A stretch of DNA of 64,000 nucleotides from Rubrobacter tropicus (GCF_011492945.1 NZ_CP045119.1:3286001-3350000); one strand, 5' to 3'. Positions 26,969-36,668 are shown, counted from the stretch's first letter. Translations and numbers: made by a program. Notes: generated from the sequence alone by a model not told the origin.

Positions 26969-28345
26969 ATGCGGCTGGTGGTAGTGGGCGGGGTTGCGGC
27001 GGGAACGAAAGCGGCGTCACGGGCGCGGCGGGTAGACCCTGAGGTGGAGATCACGGTCTACCAGGAAGAACCCGAGCCTTCCATCAGCGAGTGCGGCCTC
27101 CCCTACCTCCTCTCGGGCATGGTGGAAAGCCGCGACCGGCTCGTGGCCCGAACCCCGGAGAAGTTCGCGGAGCAGGGCATCGAGATGAAGGTGCGCCACA
27201 GGGTCGAGAAGGTACTCCCCGACACCAGGAAGCTTTTCGTGCGCGACCTCGCGACCGGCGGGACCTTCGAGGACTCGTACGACCGTCTCGTTATCGCCAC
27301 CGGTGCCAGCGCCGTCATGCCCCCCATTCCCGGCGCCGACCTCGACGGAATCTTCGAGTTCCGTTTCCTGACGGACGCCGACGAGGTGATGCGCCACACG
27401 AAGGAGCGCCGGCCCGCGAAAGCGGTAATCGTTGGCGGCGGGTACATCGGGCTTGAGGTGGCCGAGAACCTGTGCCGCATCGGGATGGAGGTGGCCCTGA
27501 TCGAGGGCGAAGACAGGGTCGCCCTCGCATACGGCCCCGAGGTCTCAGAGAGGGTGGAGGCGGAACTCGAAAGAAACGGCGTGGACATCTTTACCGGCGA
27601 GAGGGTCGAGGCGTTCGTCGGCGACGGGCGGGTTCGGGCCGTAAAGTTCGGCGAAGGGCAGGTCGAGGCGGACCTCGTAATCCTGGGCGTCGGCGTGAAG
27701 CCCTCCGTGGAACTGGCCCGGGAGGCGGGGGCGGAGATCGGGGCCACCGGCGCCATTCGGGTGGACAAAGGTATGAAGACGAACCTCCCCGACGTGTGGG
27801 CCGCGGGCGACTGCGTCGAGACCACCAACCTGGTAAGCGGCGAGCCGTCGTGGGTCCCGCTCGGCGACACGGCCAACCAGATGGGCCGCGTCGCCGGCAC
27901 CAACGCCGCCACCGGCGAAGACACTTTGGAGTTCCCCGGCGTCCTCGGCACCGGCATCTTCCAGGTCTACGACCTCGGCGTCGGCAAGACGGGCCTCTCC
28001 GAAAAAGACGCGGAAGCCGCGGGCTACGAGACCGTCAGCGCCGGCGTCGAGGCCCGCGACCGGGCGGGCTACTACCCGGGCGCCGAGAAGGTCTTTCTCA
28101 AGCTCATAGCCGACGCCGGGACGGGCCGCATCCTCGGGGCCGAGGCCGCGGGCTCCGGCGCCGACAAGCTAACCGACATCTGCGCGACGGCCATCTGGGG
28201 CGGCCTCTCCTACCCCGACCTCGTCAACATAGATCTCGCCTACTCCCCCCCCTTCGGCCCCGCCCTGAGCCCCGTCATCCAGGCCGCCACCATCCTCTCC
28301 GGAAAGTTCGACCGCGCCCGCGAAGGCGTCAGGGCTTCGGAGTAG
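26969..28345 (+). CDS. FAD-dependent disulfide oxidoreductase (CoA-disulfide reductase/NADH oxidase-like)
   Basis: Flavoprotein of 458 aa of the Nox/CoADR group. It has the N-terminal Rossmann motif VVVGGVAAGTKAASRAR, a single redox Cys42 in SISECGLPY, a second dinucleotide motif VIVGGGYIGLEVAENL (about 153-168), WAAGDCVE and the C-terminal dimerisation domain. Single-Cys enzymes of this group reduce CoA disulfide, persulfide or O2 using NAD(P)H. It lies after sodA, consistent with a redox-defence role (inference). ATG start; no strong ribosome site, but GGGGAGGA is 10-17 nt upstream. Confidence 0.88.
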   Translation: MRLVVVGGVAAGTKAASRARRVDPEVEITVYQEEPEPSISECGLPYLLSGMVESRDRLVARTPEKFAEQGIEMKVRHRVEKVLPDTRKLFVRDLATGGTFEDSYDRLVIATGASAVMPPIPGADLDGIFEFRFLTDADEVMRHTKERRPAKAVIVGGGYIGLEVAENLCRIGMEVALIEGEDRVALAYGPEVSERVEAELERNGVDIFTGERVEAFVGDGRVRAVKFGEGQVEADLVILGVGVKPSVELAREAGAEIGATGAIRVDKGMKTNLPDVWAAGDCVETTNLVSGEPSWVPLGDTANQMGRVAGTNAATGEDTLEFPGVLGTGIFQVYDLGVGKTGLSEKDAEAAGYETVSAGVEARDRAGYYPGAEKVFLKLIADAGTGRILGAEAAGSGADKLTDICATAIWGGLSYPDLVNIDLAYSPPFGPALSPVIQAATILSGKFDRAREGVRASE

Positions 28346-28446
28346 GCTACAGGCGTCAGGGCGCTTCGGGCCTTCGGCCCTAGCTCTCATGCATCAGGCC
28401 TTGTCGTCGACGCCCGGACCCGAATACCACACCTGAAGCCTAGATT
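28345..28446. repeat. Intergenic repeat after a stop codon, convergent region
   Basis: Starting in the TAG of the oxidoreductase gene, the words GCTACAGGC and GTCAGGG match the repeat after the lipoprotein gene at 61535, and the hairpin GGGCC-TTC-GGCCC lies at 28368-28380. CACACCTGAAGCCTAGATTTC at the far end reaches the stop of the minus-strand gene. It separates two convergent genes and may serve as a two-way terminator. Confidence 0.7.
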
Positions 28447-30006
28447 TCAGAACCTCTCCACGACGGTCCTCGCGAGCATGTGCAGCGGCAGGTAGTCGGG
28501 GCCGCCGGCCTTCGAGTCGGTGCCGCTCATTCCGAAGCCGCCGAAGGGCTGGACGCCGACCAAAGCGCCGGTTATTCCGCGGTTGAAGTAGACGTTGCCG
28601 GCCTTGAACTCCCGGCGGGCGCGTTCTAGGTGGTCGCGGTTTTTGGAGTAGACGCCGCCCGTGAGGCCGTAGGGGGAGTCGTTGGCGAGCCTTAGGGCGT
28701 CGTCGAAGTCGCGGGCCTTTATGACGGAGAGGACGGGGCCGAAGATCTCCTCCCGCGCAACTTTAGCGTCGGGCTCGACGGCGAAGATGGTCGGGCTGAC
28801 GAAGTAGCCGTTCTTCGGGTCCCCAGGGTCCTCGCCGAGCACCCTGTCACCCTCCTGCTTGCCGGCGTCGACGTAGCCCGAGACCTTCTCGAACTGGGGC
28901 TCGCTTATGACGGGGCCGACGTTGACGGTCGCGCCGTCTTCTTCTGCGGGAAGTCCTATCTTGAGCGCCCGCGCGTTTTCGAGGACCTTGCCGAGCACCT
29001 CGTCGTAGACGTCGGCGTGGAGGATGGCCCGGGATGCCGCGGAGCACTTCTGGCCCGAGTAGCCGTAGGCGCTCTTGACGATGTCGGCCGCGGCGGAGTC
29101 GAGGTCGGCGGAGTCGTCTATGACCATCGCGTCCTTGCCGCCCATCTCGGCTATGACCCGCTTGACCCAGCGCTGGTTCTCTATCTGTCTGGCGGCCAGC
29201 TCGTTTATCCTCAAGCCCGTCTTCATCGAGCCGGTAAAGGAGATGAAACGCGTACGGGCGTCGCCGACGAGGTAGTCCCCGATGTCCGAGCCGTAGCCGG
29301 GAAGGAAGTTCAGGACGCCCTCGGGGAGGCCCGCCTCCTCGAAGATCTCCGCCACCACGGCGCCGATCACGCTCGTGAACTCGGACGGCTTCATGACGAT
29401 GGTGTTGCCGGTGACGATGGCCGCGCTCGACATCCCGGTAAGTATCGCGGTCGGGAAGTTCCAGGGCGCTATGATGACGCCGACGCCCATCGGCTGGTAG
29501 GAGTAGCGGCTCTCCTCGCCCGGTATCGCGTAGATCTCGACGCCGTCCTTGAGGCGGAGCATCTCGCGGGCGTAGTACTCCAGGAAGTCTATGCCCTCCG
29601 CGACCTGGGCGTCGGCCTCGTTCCAGGGCTTGCCGCCCTCGAAGACCTCCCAGGCCAGAAGCTCGAACCGGCGGCGCTTCATGATCGCCGCGGCCCTGAG
29701 CAGTATCCTGGCCCGCGACTCGGGCGTCGTCCTGCTCCAGTGCTCGAAGGCGCCCGTCGCCACGTCGAGGGCCATGTCGGCCTCGCGCTCCGTGGCGGCC
29801 GCGGTGCGGCCCACGATCTGGGAGGGGTCGGCCGGGTTGACGGAGACGATCTCACCGTCCGTCTCGATGGGCTTGCCGCCTATGATGGCCGGGTGGCTCT
29901 TGCCGAGTCTGCCCCCCACGTCTTTCAAGGCGGCGCGCATCTTGGCGACGTTCGCCTCGTCCGACCAGTCCAGGTACTCTTCGTTCTTGTAGGGTATGAG
30001 GCCCAT
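28447..30006 (-). CDS. pruA: L-glutamate gamma-semialdehyde (P5C) dehydrogenase
   Basis: Second step of proline breakdown: oxidises glutamate semialdehyde to glutamate with NAD. The 519-aa protein starts MGLIPYKNEEYLDWSDEAN, has APWNFPTAILTGMSSAAIVTGN, ERVIAEMGGKDAMVIDDSADLD-like glutamate region (VIAEMGGKDAM), the catalytic SGQKCSAASR and the C-terminal GVQPFGGFGMSGTDSKAGGPDYL block specific for P5C dehydrogenases. The ATG at 30006 has AGGAGC 5 nt upstream; sequence further upstream in the same frame is overlap with the proline dehydrogenase gene. It is 8 bp downstream of that gene, forming a two-gene put operon. Confidence 0.95.
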   Translation of the reverse strand: MGLIPYKNEEYLDWSDEANVAKMRAALKDVGGRLGKSHPAIIGGKPIETDGEIVSVNPADPSQIVGRTAAATEREADMALDVATGAFEHWSRTTPESRARILLRAAAIMKRRRFELLAWEVFEGGKPWNEADAQVAEGIDFLEYYAREMLRLKDGVEIYAIPGEESRYSYQPMGVGVIIAPWNFPTAILTGMSSAAIVTGNTIVMKPSEFTSVIGAVVAEIFEEAGLPEGVLNFLPGYGSDIGDYLVGDARTRFISFTGSMKTGLRINELAARQIENQRWVKRVIAEMGGKDAMVIDDSADLDSAAADIVKSAYGYSGQKCSAASRAILHADVYDEVLGKVLENARALKIGLPAEEDGATVNVGPVISEPQFEKVSGYVDAGKQEGDRVLGEDPGDPKNGYFVSPTIFAVEPDAKVAREEIFGPVLSVIKARDFDDALRLANDSPYGLTGGVYSKNRDHLERARREFKAGNVYFNRGITGALVGVQPFGGFGMSGTDSKAGGPDYLPLHMLARTVVERF

Positions 30007-30014
30007 CGATGCTC

Positions 30015-30932
30015 CTATCTCTTTACCTTGCCGGTTATGCTCCCGATCACGTCTTTCGCGACGTAGCCGGCTATCTTCGGGTTCTCCTTCAGGCGACGCG
30101 TCGAGTACTCGTACCAGTCCTCCCCGTAGGGCACGTAGACGCGCAGCTTGTGCCCGGCGTCGACCAGTATGCTCCTCAGCTCCTCGTCCACACCGAGCAG
30201 CATCTGAAACTCGTAGCGGTCGGCCGGGACTTCGAGCTGGTGGATGAGCCTGAGGGCGTGCCAGATCAGGAACTCGTCGTGCGTGGCTATCCCGACGTAC
30301 ACGCCGCCCTTGAGCAACTCGTCCAACAGAAAGATGTAGTTCTGCCTGACGGTGGCGAAGTCCTTGTACGCTATGGACCGGGGCTCGTCGTAGATGCCCT
30401 TGCACAACCTCACGGAGAACCCGGCGTCTATGACGTTCTGCACGTCGTCCAGGCTGCGGCGCATGTACGCCTGCAGGACGGCGCCGGTGTTGCCGTGGCG
30501 CCTATACAGGTCGTGGACGATGCCTAAAGTCGCGTCCGTGTAAGGGGAATCTTCCATGTCCACCCGCACGAAGCGGCCCCTCGCGTCCGCGTATTCGACT
30601 ATCTCCTCCGCGTTGGCCCTGCACAACTCCTCGTTCAGGGTGAGGCCGAGGCCCGTGAGCTTTATGGAGATGCCGCTTTTCAGGTCGTGCTCGTCGATGG
30701 TGTCGACCACCTTTTTGTAATCCTTGAGCTTCCGGGCGGCGTCGGCCTTGCTCTCGGTGCTCTCGCCGAGGAGGTCTATGGTGGCGACGCAGCCTTCGCG
30801 GTTCAGGTCGCGAACCGTCTTCACGGCCTCGTCCAGCGTGTCTCCGGCTATGTAGCGGCCGGAGATCCTCTTGACGATGGGCCGCGGTATCACCGGCACC
30901 GAGTTTGCTATGGCCCTGTCCACTATCCCCAT
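30015..30932 (-). CDS. Proline dehydrogenase (monofunctional)
   Basis: FAD enzyme converting proline to pyrroline-5-carboxylate and passing electrons to the respiratory chain. The 305-aa TIM-barrel product has SIKLTGLGL, VRVDMEDSPYTDATL, the VQAYMRRSLDD-like LQAYMRRSLDDV strand and the C-terminal YVPYGEDWYEYSTRRLKENP signature that binds proline. ATG 30932 is preferred; a GTG five codons earlier is in frame. First gene of the operon with P5C dehydrogenase, so the two enzymes are separate chains rather than a PutA fusion, as usual in Gram-positives. Confidence 0.93.
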   Translation of the reverse strand: MGIVDRAIANSVPVIPRPIVKRISGRYIAGDTLDEAVKTVRDLNREGCVATIDLLGESTESKADAARKLKDYKKVVDTIDEHDLKSGISIKLTGLGLTLNEELCRANAEEIVEYADARGRFVRVDMEDSPYTDATLGIVHDLYRRHGNTGAVLQAYMRRSLDDVQNVIDAGFSVRLCKGIYDEPRSIAYKDFATVRQNYIFLLDELLKGGVYVGIATHDEFLIWHALRLIHQLEVPADRYEFQMLLGVDEELRSILVDAGHKLRVYVPYGEDWYEYSTRRLKENPKIAGYVAKDVIGSITGKVKR

Positions 30933-31063
30933 GTTCTCAAACCCCACAAAACGTCCGACGTCCGGTCCGTGATCCTTACCCGGATTCTACTTCAACGAGC
31001 CCCCTTGGACTTTGGTGTAGGATGGCTCTGGAACAGGGGATCACGAACGCCCGGAGGTAACTC

Positions 31064-32659
31064 ATGCGCACCACCGACGCCCGCGGGGAGGCCGCCTCCA
31101 CCGCGCAGACCATCGCCTCCGTAGTCGGGGGACGCACCCTCGAAGACGCGCCCGGCGGCAGAACGGAATCGGTAAACCCGGCCCACAAGGACGAGACCGT
31201 CGCCGAGGTGCTCCTCGGCGACGCCGGCACGTTCGTCCAAGCCTGCCGGGCGGCGCGGGAGGCGCAGGGGGATTGGGCCGCCGTACCCGCCCCGATCCGG
31301 GCCCAGGTCGTAAAGAAGATAGGCCGCATCGTCGAGAGCAACAAGGAGGCCCTAGCCCGTCTCGTGACCCGCGAGATAGGCAAACCCTATACGGAAGCCC
31401 TCGGGGAGGTGCAGGAGATAATAGACACCTGCGACTTCTTTACGGGAGAAGGCAGACGTCTTTACGGTCAGACCGTGCCCTCCGAGATGCCGGACAAACA
31501 GCTCTTCACCTTCAGGGTGCCGGTCGGGGTCGCGGCGATCATCACGGCGGGGAACTTCCCCGTTGCCGTTCCGTCCTGGTACCTGATCCCGGCCCTCACC
31601 TGCGGCAACGCCGTCGTCTGGAAACCGGCCGAGTACTCCCCGGCCGTCGGCGACGCCCTCGCGAAACTCTTCCAGGCGGGCGGCCTGCCCGACGGCGTCC
31701 TGAACGTCGTCCAGTGCGAAGGCCCGGCGGCCTTCGAGGGCCTGGAGAACGCCCTGGATGAAGGCCTCGTGGACAAGGTTGGTTTCACGGGCTCTTCCGC
31801 GGTGGGGGGCAAGATCGGGGAGCTCTGCGGCAGGCACCTCCAGTCCCCCTGCCTGGAGCTCGGCGGCAAGAACCCCCTCGTCGTCATGCCGGACGCGGAC
31901 CTAGATCTGGCCGTCGAGGGTGCCCTCTTCTCCGGCTTCGGCACGGCTGGCCAGCGCTGCACCTCCCTCGGCACGGCCATCGTCCACGAGTCCGTCCACG
32001 ACGAGTTCCTCTCGCGGCTCACGGAGAGGATCGAGGGCGCGAAGGTCGGCGACCCGACGGACGACGCCGTCCTCTACGGCCCGATGCTCAGCGAGCGTTT
32101 CATGGACCGCTTCGTCGATTCCCTGGGCATGATCGAAGCCCACCACACCGCCCACGGCTCGACCGGGACGGGCCGCATCACGAACGACAACCCGCGCGAG
32201 AACTTCGTGGGCGACCCCGAGGCCGGCTTCTTCTGCCACCCGACGCTTGTCAGCGGCGTAAAGAAGGGGGACGACCTCTTCAACACCGAGACCTTCGGCC
32301 CGCTCGTCGGCGTGGCGTCGTTCTCAAGCTTCGAGGAGGCGGTCGATCTCAGCAACGCCCACGGCTACGGGTTGTCCGCGGCGATCTACACCCGCGACGC
32401 GACGAACGCCCTGCGTTTTCGCGAGGGCAACCGGGCCGGGATGCTCTCCGTGAACAACTCGACTAGCGGCGCCGAGGCCCACCTGCCCTTCGGGGGCAAC
32501 GGCAAGAGCGGAAACGGCAGCCGGCTCTCCGGCATCTGGGTGATAGACCAGTTCACCCGCTGGCAGTCCATGAACTGGGACTACGCGGGCAGGCTCCAGA
32601 AGGCCCAGATGGACGTCGCCGACCTCCCCGCCGACCTCGACTTTACGCTGCCGGAATAG
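31064..32659 (+). CDS. Aldehyde dehydrogenase, ALDH7/aminoadipate-semialdehyde-dehydrogenase-like
   Basis: ALDH of 531 aa. It shares with antiquitin-type enzymes the segments GEVQEIIDTCDFFTGEGRR, ITAGNFPVAVPSW, FGTAGQRCTS (catalytic Cys) and NNSTSGAEAHLPFGGNGKSG, the last resembling the TSGAE carboxylate-binding motif. This suggests a substrate with an amino acid head group such as alpha-aminoadipate semialdehyde (inference). It leads a tight operon with an amine/imino-acid oxidase gene and an ornithine-cyclodeaminase-like gene and is divergent from proline dehydrogenase. ATG with GGAGG 6-10 nt upstream. Confidence 0.85.
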   Translation: MRTTDARGEAASTAQTIASVVGGRTLEDAPGGRTESVNPAHKDETVAEVLLGDAGTFVQACRAAREAQGDWAAVPAPIRAQVVKKIGRIVESNKEALARLVTREIGKPYTEALGEVQEIIDTCDFFTGEGRRLYGQTVPSEMPDKQLFTFRVPVGVAAIITAGNFPVAVPSWYLIPALTCGNAVVWKPAEYSPAVGDALAKLFQAGGLPDGVLNVVQCEGPAAFEGLENALDEGLVDKVGFTGSSAVGGKIGELCGRHLQSPCLELGGKNPLVVMPDADLDLAVEGALFSGFGTAGQRCTSLGTAIVHESVHDEFLSRLTERIEGAKVGDPTDDAVLYGPMLSERFMDRFVDSLGMIEAHHTAHGSTGTGRITNDNPRENFVGDPEAGFFCHPTLVSGVKKGDDLFNTETFGPLVGVASFSSFEEAVDLSNAHGYGLSAAIYTRDATNALRFREGNRAGMLSVNNSTSGAEAHLPFGGNGKSGNGSRLSGIWVIDQFTRWQSMNWDYAGRLQKAQMDVADLPADLDFTLPE

Positions 32660-32665
32660 GAAGTC

Positions 32666-33801
32666 GTGTACGACGTCATAGTCGCGGGTCTCGGCGGTAT
32701 GGGAAGCTCCGCCGCCTACCACCTGGCGGGCCGGGGCAAGAAGGTACTCGGGCTGGAGCGGTACGCCCCGGCGCACGACAGGGGCTCCAGTCACGGCGAA
32801 TCGCGCATCATCCGCCAGGCGTACTTCGAGGGGCGGAGTACGTGCCGCTCCTGATGCGGGCCTACGAGTTGTGGGAAGAGTTGGAAGCGGAGACGGGTGA
32901 GGATCTCTTGACGCTCTGCGGGGGTCTCTTTATCGGCGCCGAAGACGGCGAACTCGTCGCCGGCAGCGCTGCCAGCGCCGACGAACACGGGCTCCCCTAC
33001 GAGATGCTGAGCGCCCCGGACCTCAAACGCCGGTTCCCGGTCTTCGATCCGGCACCCGGAACCGTCGCCCTCTTCGAGAAACGGGCGGGCTTCGTGCGGC
33101 CCGAAGCCACGGTAAAGGCGCACCTCGGCCGGGCCTCCGCCCTCGGCGCGGACCTCCGGTTCGGGGAGCCGGTCGTCTCCTGGGAGGCGACGGGCTCGGG
33201 CGTAAGGGTGCGGACGGAGAACGGTCTCTACGAGGCGGAGCGGCTGGTCGTATCGGCCGGGGCGTGGGCCGGGGAGATCCTGTCGGAGCTTGGGCTTCCG
33301 CTGGAGGTGACCCGCCAGATCCTGTTCTGGTTCAGGCCCCCGGAAGGCACGGCTGCCTTCGCGCCTGACCGTCTCCCCATCTGGATCTTCGAGCCACCCG
33401 ACGGCAACATGTTCTACAGCTTCCCGGCCGTCGACGGCGCCGATACCGTCAAAGCCGCCTTCTTCCGGGCCGACGGGACCCCGGCCGACCCTTACACCAT
33501 CGATCGCGAGGTACACGAAGACGAGGTGGACTTTATCCGCCGCTACCTCGGCCGTCACGTTCCTTCTCTGAACGGCGAACTCGTCAGCGCCAGGACCTGC
33601 ATGTACACGAACACGCCGGACCAGCACTTCGTGATCTCGACGCACCCGGAACACCCGCAGGTCGCCGTCGCAGCCGGGTTCTCCGGGCACGGCTACAAGT
33701 TCTGCAGCGTGGTCGGCGAGATCCTCGCGGACCTCTCCACCTCGGGCGAGACCGGCCACCCGATAGGTCTCTTCTCCCCGTCGCGCTTCGTAAGGAGCTA
33801 G
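32666..33801 (+). pseudogene. Sarcosine/pipecolate oxidase-like FAD gene with a frameshift
   Basis: The gene should encode a SoxA/N-methyltryptophan-oxidase-type flavoprotein of about 378 aa. The first part (from GTG 32666, with AGGAAG upstream) reads [22 protein letters not shown] and [16 protein letters not shown], the conserved FAD end of the family; the frame is then lost and resumes as [14 protein letters not shown]. Restoring one base in the GGGGCGG stretch at about 32829-32836 would give EGPEYVPLL. The rest, including the C-terminal AAGFSGHGYKF block, is intact. It is either a recent pseudogene or a sequencing error; the lack of any other damage favours recent change or error. Confidence 0.85.
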
Positions 33802-33803
33802 CG

Positions 33804-34721
33804 GTGGAGGTCCTGACCGCGAGGGAGACGGCAGCCCGCCTCCCCTACGCGGCCCTCGCCGACGCCATCCGGGAGGTGGCCCTGGCCCGCTCCTCCGGCT
33901 CCGTCCAGGCCCCGCCCCGGATCGCGCTGCCCCTCCGGGCGAAGCCGGGCGCCGTCCTGCTCGTCATGCCCGCCTCGGACGCGGAGATCGCCATCACCAA
34001 GCTCGTCACCGTCCACCCCGACAACGCGGGCCACAACCTCCCGACCATCCAGGGCGAGGTCGTCGTGATGGAGGCGGAGACCGGTACGCGGCTCGGTCTT
34101 CTGGACGGCGCCACCGTAACCGCCCGCCGGACCGCCGCCCTCTCGCTGCTCGCCGCCCGCGAGCTCGCCCCGCGGCCCGACGCTCCGCTCCTGATCGTGG
34201 GCGCCGGGGCCCAGGCCCGCTCGCACCTCGAAGCGTTCGCCGAAGGTCTCGGCGTCTCGAAGGTCTTCCTGACCTCTCGCACGCGGGAGAGGGCGGAAGC
34301 TCTCGCCGCGCGAGCGCGCGAGCTGGGCGTGGAAGCCGCGGTGGCGGAGAGCCCGGAAGAGGCGCTGTCCGAGGTCGGCCTGATCGTCACGGCCACGACG
34401 AGCCGGGAGCCCGTGCTGCCCGAAGGCGTGCGAGACGGCACGTTCGTCGCGGCGGTAGGTTCGTTCGAGCCCGAAGCTGCGGAGTTGCCGCCCGGTTTGA
34501 TCTCCGGTTCCACCGTTGTCGTGGACACCATCGAGGGGGCGAAGGAGGAGGCGGGAGACCTGATCCGGGCCGAGCAGGCCGGCGCCTTCAGTTGGTCCGA
34601 CGCGACCTCCCTCGAAGACGCCCTCCGCGACGAGGCACGCCCGACCGGCACGGTCGTCTTCGAGAGCGTGGGCCACGCGCTCTGGGACCTGGCCGCCGCC
34701 CGCGCGGCCTTCGCCCGGTAA
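33804..34721 (+). CDS. Ornithine cyclodeaminase/mu-crystallin family protein
   Basis: NAD(P)-binding protein of 305 aa with VTVHPDNAGHNLPTIQGEVVVMEAETG, LDGATVTARRTAALSLLAAREL and the Rossmann motif LLIVGAGAQARSHLEAF (about 127-143). Members convert ornithine to proline, lysine to pipecolate, or reduce ketimines and P5C-like imines. Its GTG start is 2 bp after the oxidase gene. With ALDH7-like and pipecolate-oxidase-like genes, lysine or pipecolate metabolism is a reasonable guess; with the neighbouring proline operon, ornithine to proline is the alternative. Confidence 0.88.
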   Translation: MEVLTARETAARLPYAALADAIREVALARSSGSVQAPPRIALPLRAKPGAVLLVMPASDAEIAITKLVTVHPDNAGHNLPTIQGEVVVMEAETGTRLGLLDGATVTARRTAALSLLAARELAPRPDAPLLIVGAGAQARSHLEAFAEGLGVSKVFLTSRTRERAEALAARARELGVEAAVAESPEEALSEVGLIVTATTSREPVLPEGVRDGTFVAAVGSFEPEAAELPPGLISGSTVVVDTIEGAKEEAGDLIRAEQAGAFSWSDATSLEDALRDEARPTGTVVFESVGHALWDLAAARAAFAR

Positions 34722-34761
34722 GGGGTCCGCCCCACAACGCATCGCCGATCACCCGCCCGGG

Positions 34762-34767
34762 TATAAT
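34762..34767 (+). promoter_or_regulatory. Consensus TATAAT box, leaderless start
   Basis: A perfect TATAAT ends 9 nt before the TTG at 34777. Transcription would start 1-3 nt from the start codon. No clear minus-35 is present. Confidence 0.65.
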
Positions 34768-34776
34768 CCGCCTGGC

Positions 34777-36585
34777 TTGATCCAGGCGCTACCAAGAACG
34801 GCGACGTACCTCTGCTCCCTCGCGGCGGTTCTCGCATTCCTGGCGTTTCCCGCCCTCGCCGCGGCCCAGAACGCGGACACGATCTTCGACGACGCGGGCG
34901 AGCTCAGCGACGCCGAGGAACGGCAGGTTCAGCAGGCCTTCGACGCCGCCGGGGAAGAGTCCGGGCAGCCGCTCTACGCCTTCCTGGCGCCGGAGACGGG
35001 CGTGGCCGCGAACGACGGCGCGGCCCAACGGGAACTCCTGACCCAGGAGGCCCGTGACGAGAACCTCCCGCAGGACGCGGGAGTCGTTTTCGTCGCCCCG
35101 GACGACGGATGGGTCCAATCGGGGAACCTGGACGGGGTCTCCGAGCAGGAGGTCTACGAGGCCATGATCCCGGACTTCCGGGATGGGGATTTCGCGGCGG
35201 GCCTCGTCGCCGGCGCCGGGGAGATACGGGGCGAGCCCGTGGCCGCGGGGGACGGTTCCGCCGCGGCCGGCGGCCTGCCGGGCGGCGGTCTGCTCCTCTT
35301 CCTCGTGGCGGCGGTAGGGGCGTTCCTGCTTTTCAGGAACCGGCGCGCCAACAGGCGGCGCGCCGAAGAGGAGCGCCGGGCCGCGGAGGAGGAGTTCGCC
35401 GGGCTCACCACGCGGCTGGACGAGTTCGACGGGAAGGAGAGGCTCGTCTCGGGCTACCTGGAGGCGCAGCGTCCGCTGCTCGACCAGCGGACGGAAGCTT
35501 GGGTGGAGCAGAAGATCTCTGACGCCAGGACCGCCGGCTTCGCCAGGGAGTTCAACGACGCCGCCCCCATCCTGACCTCGAACCCCGCCGCGGCCAGCCG
35601 CAAGATGGAGAACGGCCGCGTCCTCCTGGAAGGCGCCCTGCAAGACCTCGCCGAGGCCGAGAAGACCATGGACGACTACAGGGCCGCCGACGAGGCCCTG
35701 GACGGCAAGCTCCGCGCGGCGAAGGAGGAGATACGGGCCGCCGAAGCGGCCGAGCAGGCCGCCCGCTCCGAAGGCGTGGCCGCCGAACGTCTCGACCTCA
35801 ACCCGGAATTCGACCGTCTGGCGCGGGAGGCCGCCGACCGGGCCGCCCGCCGGGAGGAGTTCGACCCTCGCGAGAACTTGGCCGCGGTGGAGGCGCTAAC
35901 GCGGCGGGCCCGCGACCGCAGGAGGGCCCTGCGCGAAGAGGCCGCCGCCCGCGAGGCCCTCCCCGACGAACGCCACGCCGCGGAGGGCGCGCTCGTCCGG
36001 GCCGGGGAGACGCTCAAGGCCTACGAGCGATCCCACCAGAGGGCGCTGGACGGGTTCGGCCCGGCCGCGCTCGAGGATGTTCCGAGCCCGGATGAACTCT
36101 CGTCGGGCCTGCTCCACGCCGAGGGCTGCATGGACCGCGCGGACCGCGCGGCCTCCGCCGGCCGCTTCGCCGAGGCCCGTTCCCTGCTCCGGGAGGCCAC
36201 GGGCCTCGCCCGGAACGTCATGGACACGCCGGGCCGGCTCAAGGCGGCCGTGGCCGCGGCCGACCGCAAAAAGCGCGAGGGCGAGGAGAAGCTGAACGAG
36301 CTCGAAGCCCGCCTGGCGCAGGCCAAGGCAAACGAGCACCTCATGGACCCTTACCAGCGCCAGAGGCTCAGGGACTACGAGTACCAGCTGGGCAACGCCC
36401 GCTACGGCTTCTTCGGGGGGGATTGGCTCACCGCGCTCCTGCTCTTCGAAGCTCTGGATAACGACTACATGTACATGGGAGACCCCTCGATGTACTCCGG
36501 CGACGGCTTCGGCGACGACTGGGGCGGAGGAGACTTCGGCGGTGGCGACTTCGGAGGAGGAGATTTTGGAGGCGGGGATTTCTAG
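34777..36585 (+). CDS. TPM-domain membrane protein with coiled coil and Gly-Asp-Phe tail
   Basis: A 602-aa secreted/membrane protein. Signal peptide at about 1-31 (ends ALAAAQ), then a TPM domain at about 34-150 (DDAGELSDAEERQVQQAFDAA, AFLAPETGV, DAGVVFVAPDDG), a membrane segment GGGLLLFLVAAVGAFLLF at about 168-185, a long basic/acidic coiled-coil region (about 190-560) and a C-terminal repeat of GGGDF units. TPM proteins occur in cell-envelope and photosystem repair contexts; a precise function is unknown. The TTG start is supported by the signal peptide and by a TATAAT box just upstream. Confidence 0.8.
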   Translation: MIQALPRTATYLCSLAAVLAFLAFPALAAAQNADTIFDDAGELSDAEERQVQQAFDAAGEESGQPLYAFLAPETGVAANDGAAQRELLTQEARDENLPQDAGVVFVAPDDGWVQSGNLDGVSEQEVYEAMIPDFRDGDFAAGLVAGAGEIRGEPVAAGDGSAAAGGLPGGGLLLFLVAAVGAFLLFRNRRANRRRAEEERRAAEEEFAGLTTRLDEFDGKERLVSGYLEAQRPLLDQRTEAWVEQKISDARTAGFAREFNDAAPILTSNPAAASRKMENGRVLLEGALQDLAEAEKTMDDYRAADEALDGKLRAAKEEIRAAEAAEQAARSEGVAAERLDLNPEFDRLAREAADRAARREEFDPRENLAAVEALTRRARDRRRALREEAAAREALPDERHAAEGALVRAGETLKAYERSHQRALDGFGPAALEDVPSPDELSSGLLHAEGCMDRADRAASAGRFAEARSLLREATGLARNVMDTPGRLKAAVAAADRKKREGEEKLNELEARLAQAKANEHLMDPYQRQRLRDYEYQLGNARYGFFGGDWLTALLLFEALDNDYMYMGDPSMYSGDGFGDDWGGGDFGGGDFGGGDFGGGDF

Positions 36586-36668
36586 GCCCTTGTTCCGCTA
36601 ACCCAATGTGAAAGCGTGTACACTTGGCAGGAGGGGGACGAATCTGCAAGACGTGAAAGGAGCTGGCA

